DNA from: Natronorubrum tibetense GA33
GTDB lineage: Archaea; Halobacteriota; Halobacteria; Halobacteriales; Natrialbaceae
Reading direction: 5' to 3'
Length of the DNA stretch: 64,000 bases
Assembly: GCF_000383975.1 (NCBI RefSeq)
Contig: NZ_KB913017.1
Coordinates: 310,001 to 374,000, forward strand
Shown: in pieces, positions 1 to 9,005 of the stretch
How the letters are laid out: each line of letters opens with the position of its first letter
Numbering within the stretch: the stretch's first letter is position 1
The notes under the pieces: generated by a model
The model's database searches: none
Told to the model about the DNA's origin: nothing
Seen by the model: the letters and a program-made list of their open reading frames with translations, nothing else
Position numbers and translations under genes: made by a program

Positions 1-322
1 CGAGGAGTCCGAAGCCGACCGCGCCGACGACGCCCCGTCGCAGAGACGGCGAGACGAACGCCACGAACGCCCCGCCGAGGACGAGACCGAACCAGTGGAG
101 CCACGACGCCAGCAGTCCGAGGACGACCGCGACGACGACGGCGACGGCGTGTGTCCGCGGCTCGGTTCTGGCCCGCTCGAGGACGGCCCGGCTGCGCTCG
201 AGGACAGTCCCGTCGTGTTCGACGGTCCCGTTTTCGGAACCGTCGTCCTCGAGCGGCCCGTCGGCGGCCTCCGTCTCGGTCGCCTCGTTCGTCCCGTTCT
301 CGTCCGATCCGCTCGTGCTCAC
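1..322 (-). CDS. Membrane protein of unknown function, N-terminal part (cut by window edge)
   Basis: A GTG start at 320-322 opens a frame that stays open to base 1, giving at least 107 residues. The first 55 or so residues are hydrophilic and acidic (Glu, Asp, Gly, Asn rich); from about residue 58 the protein becomes hydrophobic, with at least two membrane segments. The start overlaps the stop of the upstream penicillin-acylase gene by four bases (GTGA), so the two are translationally coupled and in one operon. I do not recognise a family. The coupling suggests a partner of the exported acylase, but this is inference only. Confidence 0.7.
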   Translation of the reverse strand, partial: MSTSGSDENGTNEATETEAADGPLEDDGSENGTVEHDGTVLERSRAVLERARTEPRTHAVAVVVAVVLGLLASWLHWFGLVLGGAFVAFVSPSLRRGVVGAVGFGLL

Positions 323-2772
323 GACGATCCCTCCGTGAACGAGACGGTGACGTCGGCTTCAGTCGTCAGCGCCATCGGTTTCTGGTCGTTGTCGATCCAG
401 CGCTCGAACTGGTCACCGTAGTGGGCGGAGAAGTAGTCGCCCGAGTTTCCGCCGGGGAGAATCGCCGTCGCCTCGCCGCCGGGTTCGACGACCATCCGCC
501 AACTCGAGCCGACGGCGCTCCCGACGCGGTAGTTGTCGACCGTCGCGCGCGAGCCGTCGAGCGGCCGTTCGTCGTAGTTGAGAAACGCGGCCTCAACGCC
601 GAAGGGATGTTCGATCGCCCGCGTCGTGTTCCAGTCGCCGTAGCGCTCCCACCCCTCGTCGTCGATCTCGTCCAGCGCGGCGTCGAGTGCCTCGAACATC
701 GTCTCCTCGCGCGACCGGCCCGCGTAGAGGTCGCTGTCGGCCGAGAGCGTTGCGACCACCCAGTCGTTCGGATAGTACGAGTCGTCGAGATCTGCCTCCT
801 CGAACTGAGGCTCGACCGTCAGTCGCCGGAAGTAATCCATCCATCGGGCGAACAGGAGTGCGCCCTCCTCGCCGCGGTCCATTCGCCGGTTCCAATCCTC
901 GAGCGTCGCTGCGGCGTCCGCGAGTCGGTCGGCGGGGTCCCGATCCTCGACGACCTCGAGCAGTTCGGGAAGGAGTTGATCCGCTCGACCGTCGCGGGTG
1001 TCGGACTGGAGGTCGCGGTGGAACTCGAGATCCGTCCCCTCACCGTTCTCGACCGCCTCGTCCAGTCGGTCGTAGATGCGAGCGCCGCGATAGGGCGAGG
1101 CGTAGGCCACGCCGATGTAGTGTTCGGGGTCGTCGACGACGCGCTGGTTGGCCGTCGCGAGTACGTCGGGATCAATCGCGTGGGGCTTCTCTTCGAAGGG
1201 GACGAAGCCGTCCCACGAAGACTCGCCGAACGGGGTGAATCCCTCCCACTCGCCCTCGCCCACGGAGCCGTCGAAGAGCCGGTTGCCGGCTACCTCCTCC
1301 CCGTCGATCGTTCGGATCGGGAGCTGTCCCGTCGCGTAGTACAGCGTCCGCCCGTCGACATCCGCGTAGACGAGGTTTTGCGTCGGGAGGTCGAACTTGC
1401 GGGTCGACTCGAGCAACTCTTCGAGCCCGTCGCTACGGCCGAACTCGTCGATCGCCTCGGTCGTCCGCGTGGCGGTGTGGCCGGTCCAGGCGATGCCGAC
1501 GGTCCGTTCCTCGCGCTCGAGCACCGGTCCGTGGACGGTCTTTCTGATCGTGATCGTCCAGTTCTCCGAACCGGCGACGGCGAGTTCGCGCTCCTCGCGG
1601 TCGAACTCCCGCCACTCGTCGTCGTATAGATACCGTTCACCAGCTTCGTCGAGATCGTACCGATAACAGTCGAGGACATCCGCGCCGACGTTGGTAAACG
1701 ACCACGTCCCCGAGTCGTTGGCGCCCGCAATAACGAACGGCACGCCCGGGAACGTCGCGCCCCGAACCGATCGCTCGGGCGTCTCGACGCGCTGTTCGTA
1801 CCACAGCGGCGGCGTCATCAGGGTGAGGTGGGGATCGTAGGCGACGATCGGTCGGCCGCTCTCCGTGTGCATTCCCGAGACGACCCAGCTGTTCGAACCC
1901 ACGCCGGTCGGCGACTCGTATCTCGAGAGCCAGTTCGTCAGACCGTCGCCTACGGCACCGGCCGTCTCGGATCCGTCATCGTCACCATCGCCATCGCTGC
2001 CGTCCTCATCGGCTCCGTCGCCATCGTGGTCAGTTGCGCTGTCTCCGTCGTCCGCCTCGAGCCGGTCCGCGTCGACGGCGTCGCGCAGAATCGGTACGTC
2101 GTGGTCCATCCGCTCGGGGAACAGTTCGTCGGTGACGGTCTCGCCGAGTCGGTCGGCAACCAGCGCCCGCCGGAGTTCGCCGAAGTTCCCCGTCAGATCC
2201 CACGAGATCTGTTTCTCCATCAGCATCGAGTCCACCGGCGTCCACTCGCGGGGCTCGTAGCCGAGGAGTTCGAACTCGAGGGGGAGCTGTCCGTCCGCGA
2301 TCATCGCGTTGACGCCGTCAGCGTAGGCTTCGACGAGTTCGCCCGCTGGCGTCTCGGCGATCGACTCCCAGGTCGCTTCGGCGGCGCCCGCGAAGTCCAT
2401 TCGGACGTGGAACTCGTCGTCCTCGACGGTGGCCTCGCCGACGATTTCGGAGAGCTGGCCCCGCATGACTCGTCGCTGGAGGTCGAGCTGAAAGAGCCGA
2501 TCGTACGCCTGCACGTAGCCGACAGCGAAGTACGCCGCGGGCTCGTCATCGGCCTCGACGTGCGGAACGCCGTGGTCGTCGACCCGGAGGCTCGCCTCGC
2601 CGTAGGGGCTCTCGACGGACTCCGGAAGCGACCGGTCGGCCGCGTTCCAGGCCTGCCCCGACAGCGGCGCGAACTGCGAGAGGAGCTCTCGAGCCCCAGT
2701 CAGCGTCAGTCCGCCGATTCCGGCCGCGAGCGTTCCCGCGAGCAATCCTCGGCGTGTGGTGTCTGCTGGCAC
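319..2772 (-). CDS. Tat-exported penicillin acylase family protein (Ntn hydrolase)
   Basis: This 817-residue protein is an extracytoplasmic amide hydrolase of the penicillin amidase family. Such precursors are cut by autocatalysis into alpha and beta chains; the first residue of the beta chain is the nucleophile. Residues 5-30 form a twin-arginine signal (TRRGLLAG followed by a hydrophobic stretch). The expected nucleophile is Ser293 in GSNSW, preceded by an Asp/Gly-rich spacer at about 240-275 that probably lies in the linker removed during maturation. Length fits the family. The start is a GTG, with a TATA-like GTTAAG on the minus strand at about 2798-2803. The next gene downstream overlaps it; the ABC exporter operon lies 143 bases upstream. 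The real substrate is unknown: family members act on beta-lactams, acyl-homoserine lactones or other acyl amides. Confidence 0.9.
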   Translation of the reverse strand: MPADTTRRGLLAGTLAAGIGGLTLTGARELLSQFAPLSGQAWNAADRSLPESVESPYGEASLRVDDHGVPHVEADDEPAAYFAVGYVQAYDRLFQLDLQRRVMRGQLSEIVGEATVEDDEFHVRMDFAGAAEATWESIAETPAGELVEAYADGVNAMIADGQLPLEFELLGYEPREWTPVDSMLMEKQISWDLTGNFGELRRALVADRLGETVTDELFPERMDHDVPILRDAVDADRLEADDGDSATDHDGDGADEDGSDGDGDDDGSETAGAVGDGLTNWLSRYESPTGVGSNSWVVSGMHTESGRPIVAYDPHLTLMTPPLWYEQRVETPERSVRGATFPGVPFVIAGANDSGTWSFTNVGADVLDCYRYDLDEAGERYLYDDEWREFDREERELAVAGSENWTITIRKTVHGPVLEREERTVGIAWTGHTATRTTEAIDEFGRSDGLEELLESTRKFDLPTQNLVYADVDGRTLYYATGQLPIRTIDGEEVAGNRLFDGSVGEGEWEGFTPFGESSWDGFVPFEEKPHAIDPDVLATANQRVVDDPEHYIGVAYASPYRGARIYDRLDEAVENGEGTDLEFHRDLQSDTRDGRADQLLPELLEVVEDRDPADRLADAAATLEDWNRRMDRGEEGALLFARWMDYFRRLTVEPQFEEADLDDSYYPNDWVVATLSADSDLYAGRSREETMFEALDAALDEIDDEGWERYGDWNTTRAIEHPFGVEAAFLNYDERPLDGSRATVDNYRVGSAVGSSWRMVVEPGGEATAILPGGNSGDYFSAHYGDQFERWIDNDQKPMALTTEADVTVSFTEGSS

Positions 2773-2915
2773 AGTTCAGACGATTCGCTGCTGCCGACTT
2801 AACTGTCACGCTGTGTGAAGTTTGGAGGTGGATGGTCGGTTCGCTCGGCGAACATTGGCGAGGAGCGATCCGTGGACGACGGCTCGCCAGTCGATGGTCC
2901 GCAACGATCCGTCGG

Positions 2916-4151
2916 TCAGAGCGAATCGGTGTCGAGCCGAGTGATCCCCGCCCGAACCCCGAGGAAGACGACGACCGCGACCAGACAGTAACCGACGAGC
3001 GAGAGCCAGGTCGTCGCCGTCGGACTCCCGATCGCGAACTTCGCGACCGTGTTCGCGGGATGTTCGGGCAGCAGGGTCGCGATCACCAGCGCGGCGACGA
3101 TGCCGACGGAGTACCCGATTTGGGCCTGCCGTCGATCGGGGGCGACGAGCGCGATCGCAGTTCCAGCCGCGGTGACCAGCAACGCGAGCGCCGAGACCAG
3201 GACGACGAGGGCCGTCGGTGACGCGATCCCGGTCCCGTTGACCGCGAGGAGAACGAGCCAGGCGGCCGCCTGCAGCGGTGCCAGCGCGGCGATCGCGAGC
3301 AGTTTCGCGTCGGCGACGTCGACGAGCGACAGCGGGCTGACTCGGAGCAACTCGAGCGTCCCGCGCGAGCGCTCTTCGATCAGCGAGTCGACGACGATCG
3401 AGCCGCTGATGAACACCGGCAGGAACAGCAACAGCGGCACCAGTACGGTGTAGGTGAACTCGACGTACGGACTCGCCTCGGTCTCAGCCGGGACGGAAAG
3501 CGGCGGTGCGTCGAGGGCGTCAACGTTGGCGACGCGCTCCTCGTGTTCGAGCGCCTCGAGGAGGTCCTGCAACTGGACGACAAGCAGCGTCGTCTCGAGG
3601 CCGTCGTCGGCCGCAGTCACCCCGACGACGAGCCGATTCTCGGCGTCTCTGGTCACCTCGAGGATGGCCTCGAACTGCCCGTCGTCGAACGCCTGGATAG
3701 CCTCGTCGCGATCGCCGGCGACGGACGGCTCGAGTCCGTCGCGCTCGTCCGCGAGCGCCCGAAGCTGCTGGACGTCGTCGGCGTCCTCGCCGACAATGAC
3801 GATCTCGGCGCCGTAACCCTCCGCGGAGCCGGGATCGTACAGCGAGACCAGTCCGACGACGAGAAACGAGGAGAAGCCGGCGATGACCAGTTGGATCGCC
3901 AGCGCGAGAACGATCGTCTTCTCGGAGCGAAGCGAGCCGAGTTCACGGCGGGCGACAGCCCAGCGGGGACCGAAAAGCGAGCCGATCGGCCCGGGCAGCG
4001 AGCCGAGACGGGAGTCTGCGCTAGACGTGTTGTCGGCGCGTCGCGGCGGATTCGGGCCGCGCTGGACGGGTACCTGGTCGTCGCCCGGTCGGTCGGCGCT
4101 CGAGTTACGTGCTCCGTTTCGCCCGCTTCGCCGGTCGCGATCACGCGACAA
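2916..4151 (-). CDS. ABC-2 type transporter permease (NatB-like)
   Basis: A 411-residue permease. After a charged N-terminal stretch of about 65 residues comes the ABC-2 arrangement: one membrane helix at about 80-105, a large extracytoplasmic domain to about 230, then five or six helices (from TYTVLVPLLLFLPVFISG onward). The conserved ERSRGTLELLRVSPLS stretch after the second helix is typical of Na+/drug ABC-2 exporters. It overlaps the upstream fusion gene by 11 bases, so it is the third gene of a three-gene exporter operon with the ATPase and the permease-protease fusion. The transported compound cannot be read from the sequence. Confidence 0.9.
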   Translation of the reverse strand: MSRDRDRRSGRNGARNSSADRPGDDQVPVQRGPNPPRRADNTSSADSRLGSLPGPIGSLFGPRWAVARRELGSLRSEKTIVLALAIQLVIAGFSSFLVVGLVSLYDPGSAEGYGAEIVIVGEDADDVQQLRALADERDGLEPSVAGDRDEAIQAFDDGQFEAILEVTRDAENRLVVGVTAADDGLETTLLVVQLQDLLEALEHEERVANVDALDAPPLSVPAETEASPYVEFTYTVLVPLLLFLPVFISGSIVVDSLIEERSRGTLELLRVSPLSLVDVADAKLLAIAALAPLQAAAWLVLLAVNGTGIASPTALVVLVSALALLVTAAGTAIALVAPDRRQAQIGYSVGIVAALVIATLLPEHPANTVAKFAIGSPTATTWLSLVGYCLVAVVVFLGVRAGITRLDTDSL

Positions 4152-6057
4152 GCGCGATCACCCCGAGATTGTAGGCCGCGTGAACGAACGTCGCGATCAC
4201 GAACGCGACCGCGTACGCGTTCTCCCCGCGACTCGCGCCGAGCGCGGAGATCACGGCGGTCACAACGTGCAAAACCAGCGGTGCGAAAAAGAGCGCGAGG
4301 AGGAGCAGCGGATCGCTCGAGAGCGCGGGACCGAAGGCAGCGACGCCGACCGTAAGTTCCGGGAGTCCCACGAACTGGGCGACGTGAGTAAGCTTCTCGC
4401 CGACGAAGAAGCCGATCCCCGAGAGGACGCCGAGGAGGACGGCGATCCGAAGGGAGGACTCGAATTTCGAGCGGGCGAAGCCGGCGTAGACGTGGATGCT
4501 TTTGGCGAACTCCTCGATAGCCGCCGCGAGGACGAATATGACGGGGAGGGCGACCGTCTCCGGGACGGCGAACAGCAGCGCGACGGCGAGCAACTGGGCC
4601 GTGAAGACGAACGGGATAAAGAGCATCGACAGGGTCGGGACGCTCCGGTAGCCGTGGAGTCGGCTCGCGAGGGCGTCGATCACCTTCACGGGGATCGCCT
4701 TCTGAGCGAACATGTCCTCCTCGCGGTAGACGCCGAGTCCGAGCAGGAAGCAGACGCCCGCGCTGGCGAGGAACGGCCCCGTCGAGAAGAGGTACTCGCC
4801 CAGCCGGGCAGACTCACCCTGTAGGTCCATCACGATCAGCGTCAGCGGCGAAATCAGCGCGATCGGCGTCACGTCGGTGAAGACCGCCGGGATGAACGTA
4901 TAGGTGGTCAGGAAGACGCTGATCGTGACCGTTACGAACGTGAGTTCCTTGTACGAGCGCGCGAGCATCGCGCCGACGAACGTGGCCGCCAGAAAGAGCA
5001 ACGCGATCGGGATCGCCGCGGCGACCGACAACAGCCCGCCGCCAACGGCCACCGTGATCGCGACGGCGATAGCGACGAGACCGGCCAGATACGGCAGCGT
5101 CTTGCCGGCGACGATCTCGTGGCTCGAGGCCGGCGACACGAGCAACAGTTCGCCGCGGCGTTTGATTCGCTCGTCCATGATCGTGCTCCCGTAGGCCTGG
5201 ATAACGAAGTTCATCGGCACGACGAACAGGAAGGCGAGCAGCAGTGACTGGAAGGGAAACGGCGGCGAGATCGATCCCGGCGTCCCCGAGGTGTCTTCGA
5301 CGGCGCCGCCGACATCGGGAACGTGGAGACTGCCGTCAGTCCCGCCGCCCGAACCGGTTCCATCACCGGTTTCGTCGTCGCTCGAGTTGTCGGTGCCACT
5401 GCCGGAATCGTCGCCGGAACCGGTGGTCGAGTCGTCGTTGGTGCCGTCCGTCGTCTCACCCGTTCCGTTCTCGTCGGTGCTCGAGTCGTCGTCGCCAGTC
5501 CCGCTATCGTCAGTGTCAGTTCCATCACCGGCAGCCGTCGCCCCGTCGAGGTCGCGGTCCCGGTACTCGAGGTCGACCAGCACGGGATAGGCCGCGGTTT
5601 GATTCGCCTCCTGACTCAACCGTTGCTCGTTGTACCCCTCGACCGCGTCTCGGAACGCGTCGTAGGCGACCGCCCCGTTCGGCCCGACGTGGCCGATCTG
5701 GCCCCGTTGTGTGACCACCACGTCGGCGTTCGCGTCCTCCCCGTCGTCGGTGATCTCGAGGTCCTCGAGTCCGATCACCCGAAAGGAGTCGCTCTCGACG
5801 GCGACGTCGTGGTACTGGCTGTCCTCGTCGACGGCCATCACGTAGAGTTCGTCCTCGAGACCGAGTCCCTCGTCGGCGACGGAGATTCCGACGATTCCGA
5901 CGGTCAGGAGCAGTCCCACGAGCACGAGCGCCGTCTTTCGGTCGATCGTGCCGGTGCTTCGGGAGACCTCCCAGCGGGCGATCCGCGCCGTCCGGGCGAG
6001 CGCGCGGCGGAGTCGCACGGTGCTGGAGCGCGTGTCCCGCTCGCGCTCGTCGCTCAC
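4141..6057 (-). CDS. ABC-2 permease fused to a PrsW-family intramembrane metalloprotease
   Basis: A 638-residue two-part protein. The N-terminal part is an ABC-2 permease: helix at about 42-60, extracytoplasmic domain, a low-complexity Thr/Ser/Gly/Asp spacer at about 171-243, and further helices from about 268 with the conserved ERIKRRGELLLVSPAS stretch. The C-terminal part, from about 450, matches PrsW/CPBP-type membrane proteases: EExxK is Glu515-Glu516-Lys519 in IEEFAK, with later His597 and His626-Ala-Ala-Tyr-Asn630 as candidate metal ligands or active-site residues. It overlaps the ATPase gene by four bases and the second permease by 11. PrsW in bacteria cleaves membrane anti-sigma factors; archaea lack those, so the target here is unknown. 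The fusion suggests proteolysis tied to export, for example trimming a peptide substrate or a regulator. Confidence 0.88.
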   Translation of the reverse strand: MSDERERDTRSSTVRLRRALARTARIARWEVSRSTGTIDRKTALVLVGLLLTVGIVGISVADEGLGLEDELYVMAVDEDSQYHDVAVESDSFRVIGLEDLEITDDGEDANADVVVTQRGQIGHVGPNGAVAYDAFRDAVEGYNEQRLSQEANQTAAYPVLVDLEYRDRDLDGATAAGDGTDTDDSGTGDDDSSTDENGTGETTDGTNDDSTTGSGDDSGSGTDNSSDDETGDGTGSGGGTDGSLHVPDVGGAVEDTSGTPGSISPPFPFQSLLLAFLFVVPMNFVIQAYGSTIMDERIKRRGELLLVSPASSHEIVAGKTLPYLAGLVAIAVAITVAVGGGLLSVAAAIPIALLFLAATFVGAMLARSYKELTFVTVTISVFLTTYTFIPAVFTDVTPIALISPLTLIVMDLQGESARLGEYLFSTGPFLASAGVCFLLGLGVYREEDMFAQKAIPVKVIDALASRLHGYRSVPTLSMLFIPFVFTAQLLAVALLFAVPETVALPVIFVLAAAIEEFAKSIHVYAGFARSKFESSLRIAVLLGVLSGIGFFVGEKLTHVAQFVGLPELTVGVAAFGPALSSDPLLLLALFFAPLVLHVVTAVISALGASRGENAYAVAFVIATFVHAAYNLGVIALVA

Positions 6058-7055
6058 GTCCGCGCCTCCGCCGCGTCCTCGTTGGAATCCGATCTACTGG
6101 ATTCGTCACCGTCTCGGCCGTCGCGTTCGGAACCGTTTCGCCCCTCGTTGTTCTCGCGGCTTTCGCTGTTTTCGCGGCTCTCGCTTGCGACCTCAAGGAA
6201 GATGTCCTCGAGCGTGGGCGTCTCTGTCTGGATATCCGTAATCCGACCGCCCTCGCGTTCGACGACTTCGCGGATGCTCTCGACGGCGTCCATATCCGCG
6301 ACGACGTGGCGAAACTCGTCGTCGTTGTCGTCGGTCAGGGCTCCGTTTCCGGCGTCGACCGTCGCGTAGACGTGGTACTCAGTGCCGCCGTGGGCCTCCC
6401 GGATCGCGTCGATGGTCCCGCGGGCGACGATCCGCCCATCGTTCATGATGATGATCCGGTCGCAGACGCTCTCGACGTGAAAGAGGTTGTGCGCGCTAAA
6501 GACGATCGTCTTCCCCTCGTCGCTCAACTCCTGTGTGAACTCGATAATGTAGTTGGTCGTCAGCGGATCCAGCCCGGAGGCGGGTTCGTCGAAGATCAGC
6601 ACGTCGGGATCGTTCACCAGCGCCCGCGCGATGGCCACCTTGCGTTTCATCCCCTTCGACATGTTGCCGAGTCGGCGGTCGCGGTGTTCGAGATCGAGGC
6701 GCTCGAGCGTGCGGTCGATCCGGTCGCGAGCGACGCTTCGGGGGACGTCGTAGAGGTCCGCGAAGAACTCGAGGTAGTCGGTCGCGGTCATCTCCTCGTA
6801 CAGGGGAGATTCCTCGGGGAGGAAGCCGAGTTGGCGGGCCATCTCGGGGTCGCCGGGGGTGTGGCCGGCGACCACGGCGGTTCCGGCGGTCGGCTCGATC
6901 AGTCCGGCGAGCATCTTCAGCGTCGTCGTCTTGCCCGCGCCGTTGGGACCGACGACGCCGAAGACCTCGCCGCGCTCGATCGCAAACGAACTGCCGTCGA
7001 CGGCGGTGAAGCCGCCGTACTCCTTTCGGAGGTCGTCCACTTCGAGTATCGCCAT
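6054..7055 (-). CDS. ABC transporter ATP-binding protein (NatA/DrrA-like)
   Basis: This 333-residue ATPase powers the exporter encoded downstream. Walker A is GPNGAGKTT at residues 36-44; the signature region is NMSKGMKRKVAIARAL (LSGGQ replaced by MSKGM, common in the DrrA/NatA group); Walker B is VLIFDEPASGLDP. A C-terminal domain follows, then about 45 residues of charged low-complexity tail. It is the first gene of the operon. A TATA-like CTTTACT lies on the minus strand about 30 bases before the ATG. Na+, drug or peptide export are all possible. Confidence 0.93.
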   Translation of the reverse strand: MAILEVDDLRKEYGGFTAVDGSSFAIERGEVFGVVGPNGAGKTTTLKMLAGLIEPTAGTAVVAGHTPGDPEMARQLGFLPEESPLYEEMTATDYLEFFADLYDVPRSVARDRIDRTLERLDLEHRDRRLGNMSKGMKRKVAIARALVNDPDVLIFDEPASGLDPLTTNYIIEFTQELSDEGKTIVFSAHNLFHVESVCDRIIIMNDGRIVARGTIDAIREAHGGTEYHVYATVDAGNGALTDDNDDEFRHVVADMDAVESIREVVEREGGRITDIQTETPTLEDIFLEVASESRENSESRENNEGRNGSERDGRDGDESSRSDSNEDAAEART

Positions 7056-7081
7056 TCGTTACTCGAGCCTCGAAGAGGCGC

Positions 7082-7091
7082 CAGTAAAGTG
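7082..7091 (-). promoter_or_regulatory. Candidate TATA box of the ABC exporter operon
   Basis: The minus strand reads CACTTTACTG here, 27-36 bases before the ATG of the ATPase gene. That is the distance expected for a leaderless or nearly leaderless haloarchaeal transcript. No other strong TATA-like site lies between this and the divergent SRPBCC gene. Confidence 0.45.
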
Positions 7092-7265
7092 TAGCGGCTA
7101 GTGACTGTCGCCGTTACCAGGGGGTTTGGAACGGCGCTGGCGATTGGATCGACTACCGCCAGTTATCGGCGCCGATAGCCGCCGAACGGAGCTCCGAGAC
7201 GTCTCGAGCACTCGAGTCGCCCCTACCAAACCTCCATACCTCCTGAAACCGTACCCTCGAGACAC

Positions 7266-7670
7266 ATGACTAGCCTCCGGACTGCACACACCCCGGACGG
7301 TCGCCGCCTCGAGGCCTCGCACGTCCTCGAGGCCCCCGCAGCGGACGCCTGGGAGCTACTGGTCGACACCACTCGGTGGCCCGAGTGGTCGCCGCTCGTC
7401 AACGGCGTCGAATCGACCGACCGGCGGCTTCGTCCGGGGACCACCGGTCGCGTACGGATCTCGGGTGTCTGGGTCCCGTTTCGGATTACCGATTGTTCGG
7501 ACCGGCGGTGGAGTTGGCGTATTTCGGGCGTTCCGATCGCGGCCCATCGGGTCGACGACCTCGGCGAGAATCGGTGTCGGATCGTCTTCGAACTCCTGCC
7601 CCACGCCGTCGGCTCCGTCCCGGTTTGTCTGCGCACGCTCGAGCGACTCGAAGCGGTGCTCGTCGAATAG
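7266..7670 (+). CDS. SRPBCC-family (START/polyketide cyclase-like) protein
   Basis: A 134-residue single-domain protein with the SRPBCC pattern: an N-terminal strand with SHVLEAPAADAWELLVDTTRWPEWSP (the W.EW motif of the cyclase/dehydrase group), central strands, and a C-terminal helix (LRTLERLEAVL). These proteins bind hydrophobic ligands in a helix-grip fold; some are enzymes, many are of unknown role. It stands alone between divergent and convergent neighbours, so context gives no hint of the ligand. Confidence 0.8.
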   Translation: MTSLRTAHTPDGRRLEASHVLEAPAADAWELLVDTTRWPEWSPLVNGVESTDRRLRPGTTGRVRISGVWVPFRITDCSDRRWSWRISGVPIAAHRVDDLGENRCRIVFELLPHAVGSVPVCLRTLERLEAVLVE

Positions 7671-7762
7671 ACGCGTCTCGGTCGTCACTGCTTCGGATTC
7701 GGCTTCAGGGTCGACTCCGACACCACCCGCATGCCCCTGATCGGGGCGCGTGAGACGGCCAG

Positions 7763-8431
7763 CTACGGCGGTCGCTCGAGCCCGAACCGATCGTCCGTCC
7801 GCGTGTACAGACTCCCCGCCAACCGACCGACCGCGTCGACGTCGTTTACGTCGATCTTCCCCTCAGTGGTCACAGATTCTTCCAGGTGGACGTACCGGAC
7901 GTCGCCTAGCACGAGCGTCGACCCGCCGATATCGAGCAGATCCCGCAGCGTACACTCGAAGGCGATCTTCGCGTCGGCGACTCGAGGCGCATCGACCACG
8001 CTCGAGGCGGCGCGGTCGATCTCCGCGTGGTCGAACTCGCTTTCGCCCGCTGGCAAACTCGCACTGGTCTCGTTCATCCTTTCTTCGAGGCCGTCGGTGA
8101 CGATATTGACGACGAACTCGCCCGATTCGCGGGCGTTTCGCGGCGTGTCCTTGAGTCCCTCCGCGCCGTCCACGGGGGCGAACAGCAGGACCGGCGGCTC
8201 GACCGAGGCGACGGTGAAGAAGCTGTACGGCGCGAGATTGTCGACGCCGTCGACGCTGCGGGTACTTACCCACGCGATGGGGCGCGGGACGACCGCACTC
8301 GAGAGCACGCGATAGAGCGATCCCGAGTGAGTCTCAGGGTCGATCTCGAGGGGAGCGTTGCGGTCGTTCGATTCGGTGCTGTCGTCGGTCTCGTTCAGTT
8401 CGGGCTCGTCTCTCCCAGGTGAGTCTGTCAT
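7763..8431 (-). CDS. Flavin reductase family protein (FMN-binding split barrel)
   Basis: A 222-residue protein. Residues 1-30 are a charged tail; the split-barrel flavin domain runs from about 35 to 210. Typical features are VVPRPIAWVSTR near the start, NLAPYSFFTVASVEPPVLLFAP in the middle and DTPRNARESGEFVVNIVTD. Members bind FMN and either reduce it with NAD(P)H or act as flavin-dependent oxidoreductases. It is divergent from an HxlR regulator gene across a 110-base gap holding a palindrome, so it is probably controlled by that regulator, a common pairing. Confidence 0.88.
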   Translation of the reverse strand: MTDSPGRDEPELNETDDSTESNDRNAPLEIDPETHSGSLYRVLSSAVVPRPIAWVSTRSVDGVDNLAPYSFFTVASVEPPVLLFAPVDGAEGLKDTPRNARESGEFVVNIVTDGLEERMNETSASLPAGESEFDHAEIDRAASSVVDAPRVADAKIAFECTLRDLLDIGGSTLVLGDVRYVHLEESVTTEGKIDVNDVDAVGRLAGSLYTRTDDRFGLERPP

Positions 8432-8467
8432 GTGAATGGCTGTCTGTTTGGCGCCCGCACCGAAACT

Positions 8468-8484
8468 GCTAACGTCGTGTTAGC
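8468..8484. promoter_or_regulatory. Palindromic candidate operator for the HxlR regulator
   Basis: GCTAAC-N5-GTTAGC is a perfect inverted repeat between the divergent flavin reductase and HxlR genes. One half-site recurs as a direct repeat: AACTGCTAA occurs at 8464-8472 and again at 8498-8506. HxlR proteins are dimeric winged-helix regulators that bind such repeats, so this is the likely operator for one or both genes. Confidence 0.5.
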
Positions 8485-8541
8485 TGGTTCGGACCCGAAC
8501 TGCTAAAGCGATTCGTGCCGTAGCCAGACCAGATTCAGTCG

Positions 8542-8907
8542 ATGTCTTCCCAACAGCCGCACTCGCAGGAGGAACAGTCCCCGTCCCGCGACGACCAGCC
8601 CAACGCCTGCCCCGTCATCGAGTCGCTCGAGCAGATCGGCTCCCAGTGGCGACTGGCCGTCCTCCACGAACTCCTCTCCGGCGAACAGCGGTTCAACGAA
8701 CTCAAGCGCTCGACCGACGCGAACGCGCGCACCCTCTCGCGCGTGCTCGACGACCTCGGCGAGATGGGCTTTGTCGAACGCCGGATCGAGGAGGACGCTC
8801 CCATCGCAACGTACTACAGTCTGACGGCGAAGGGACGGTCCCTCGAGCCCGTCTTCGACGAAATTGAGTGCTGGGCCGGGAGCTGGCTCGAGGACTGCGA
8901 GGTCTGA
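8542..8907 (+). CDS. HxlR-family winged-helix transcriptional regulator
   Basis: A 121-residue regulator. After a polar tail comes the HxlR core: CPVIESLEQIGSQWRLAVLHELL, then GEQRFNELKRST, with the recognition helix around ARTLSRVLDDLGEMGFVERR, and the wing ending in YYSLTAKGRSLEPVFDEIE. Cys24 in NACPV is the conserved N-terminal cysteine that in several HxlR/YodB/HypR proteins senses oxidants, quinones or electrophiles. It is transcribed away from the flavin reductase gene, which it probably controls together with itself. Confidence 0.9.
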   Translation: MSSQQPHSQEEQSPSRDDQPNACPVIESLEQIGSQWRLAVLHELLSGEQRFNELKRSTDANARTLSRVLDDLGEMGFVERRIEEDAPIATYYSLTAKGRSLEPVFDEIECWAGSWLEDCEV

Positions 8908-9005
8908 GTTCGCCCTCGTCTCTCTTTCTCTCTCGCGCGATAGCTGGGAGCGGCGAACCGTTCTCGAGCCAGCACATACTTGGCCGCTGAACACTTCTCT
9001 CTGGC

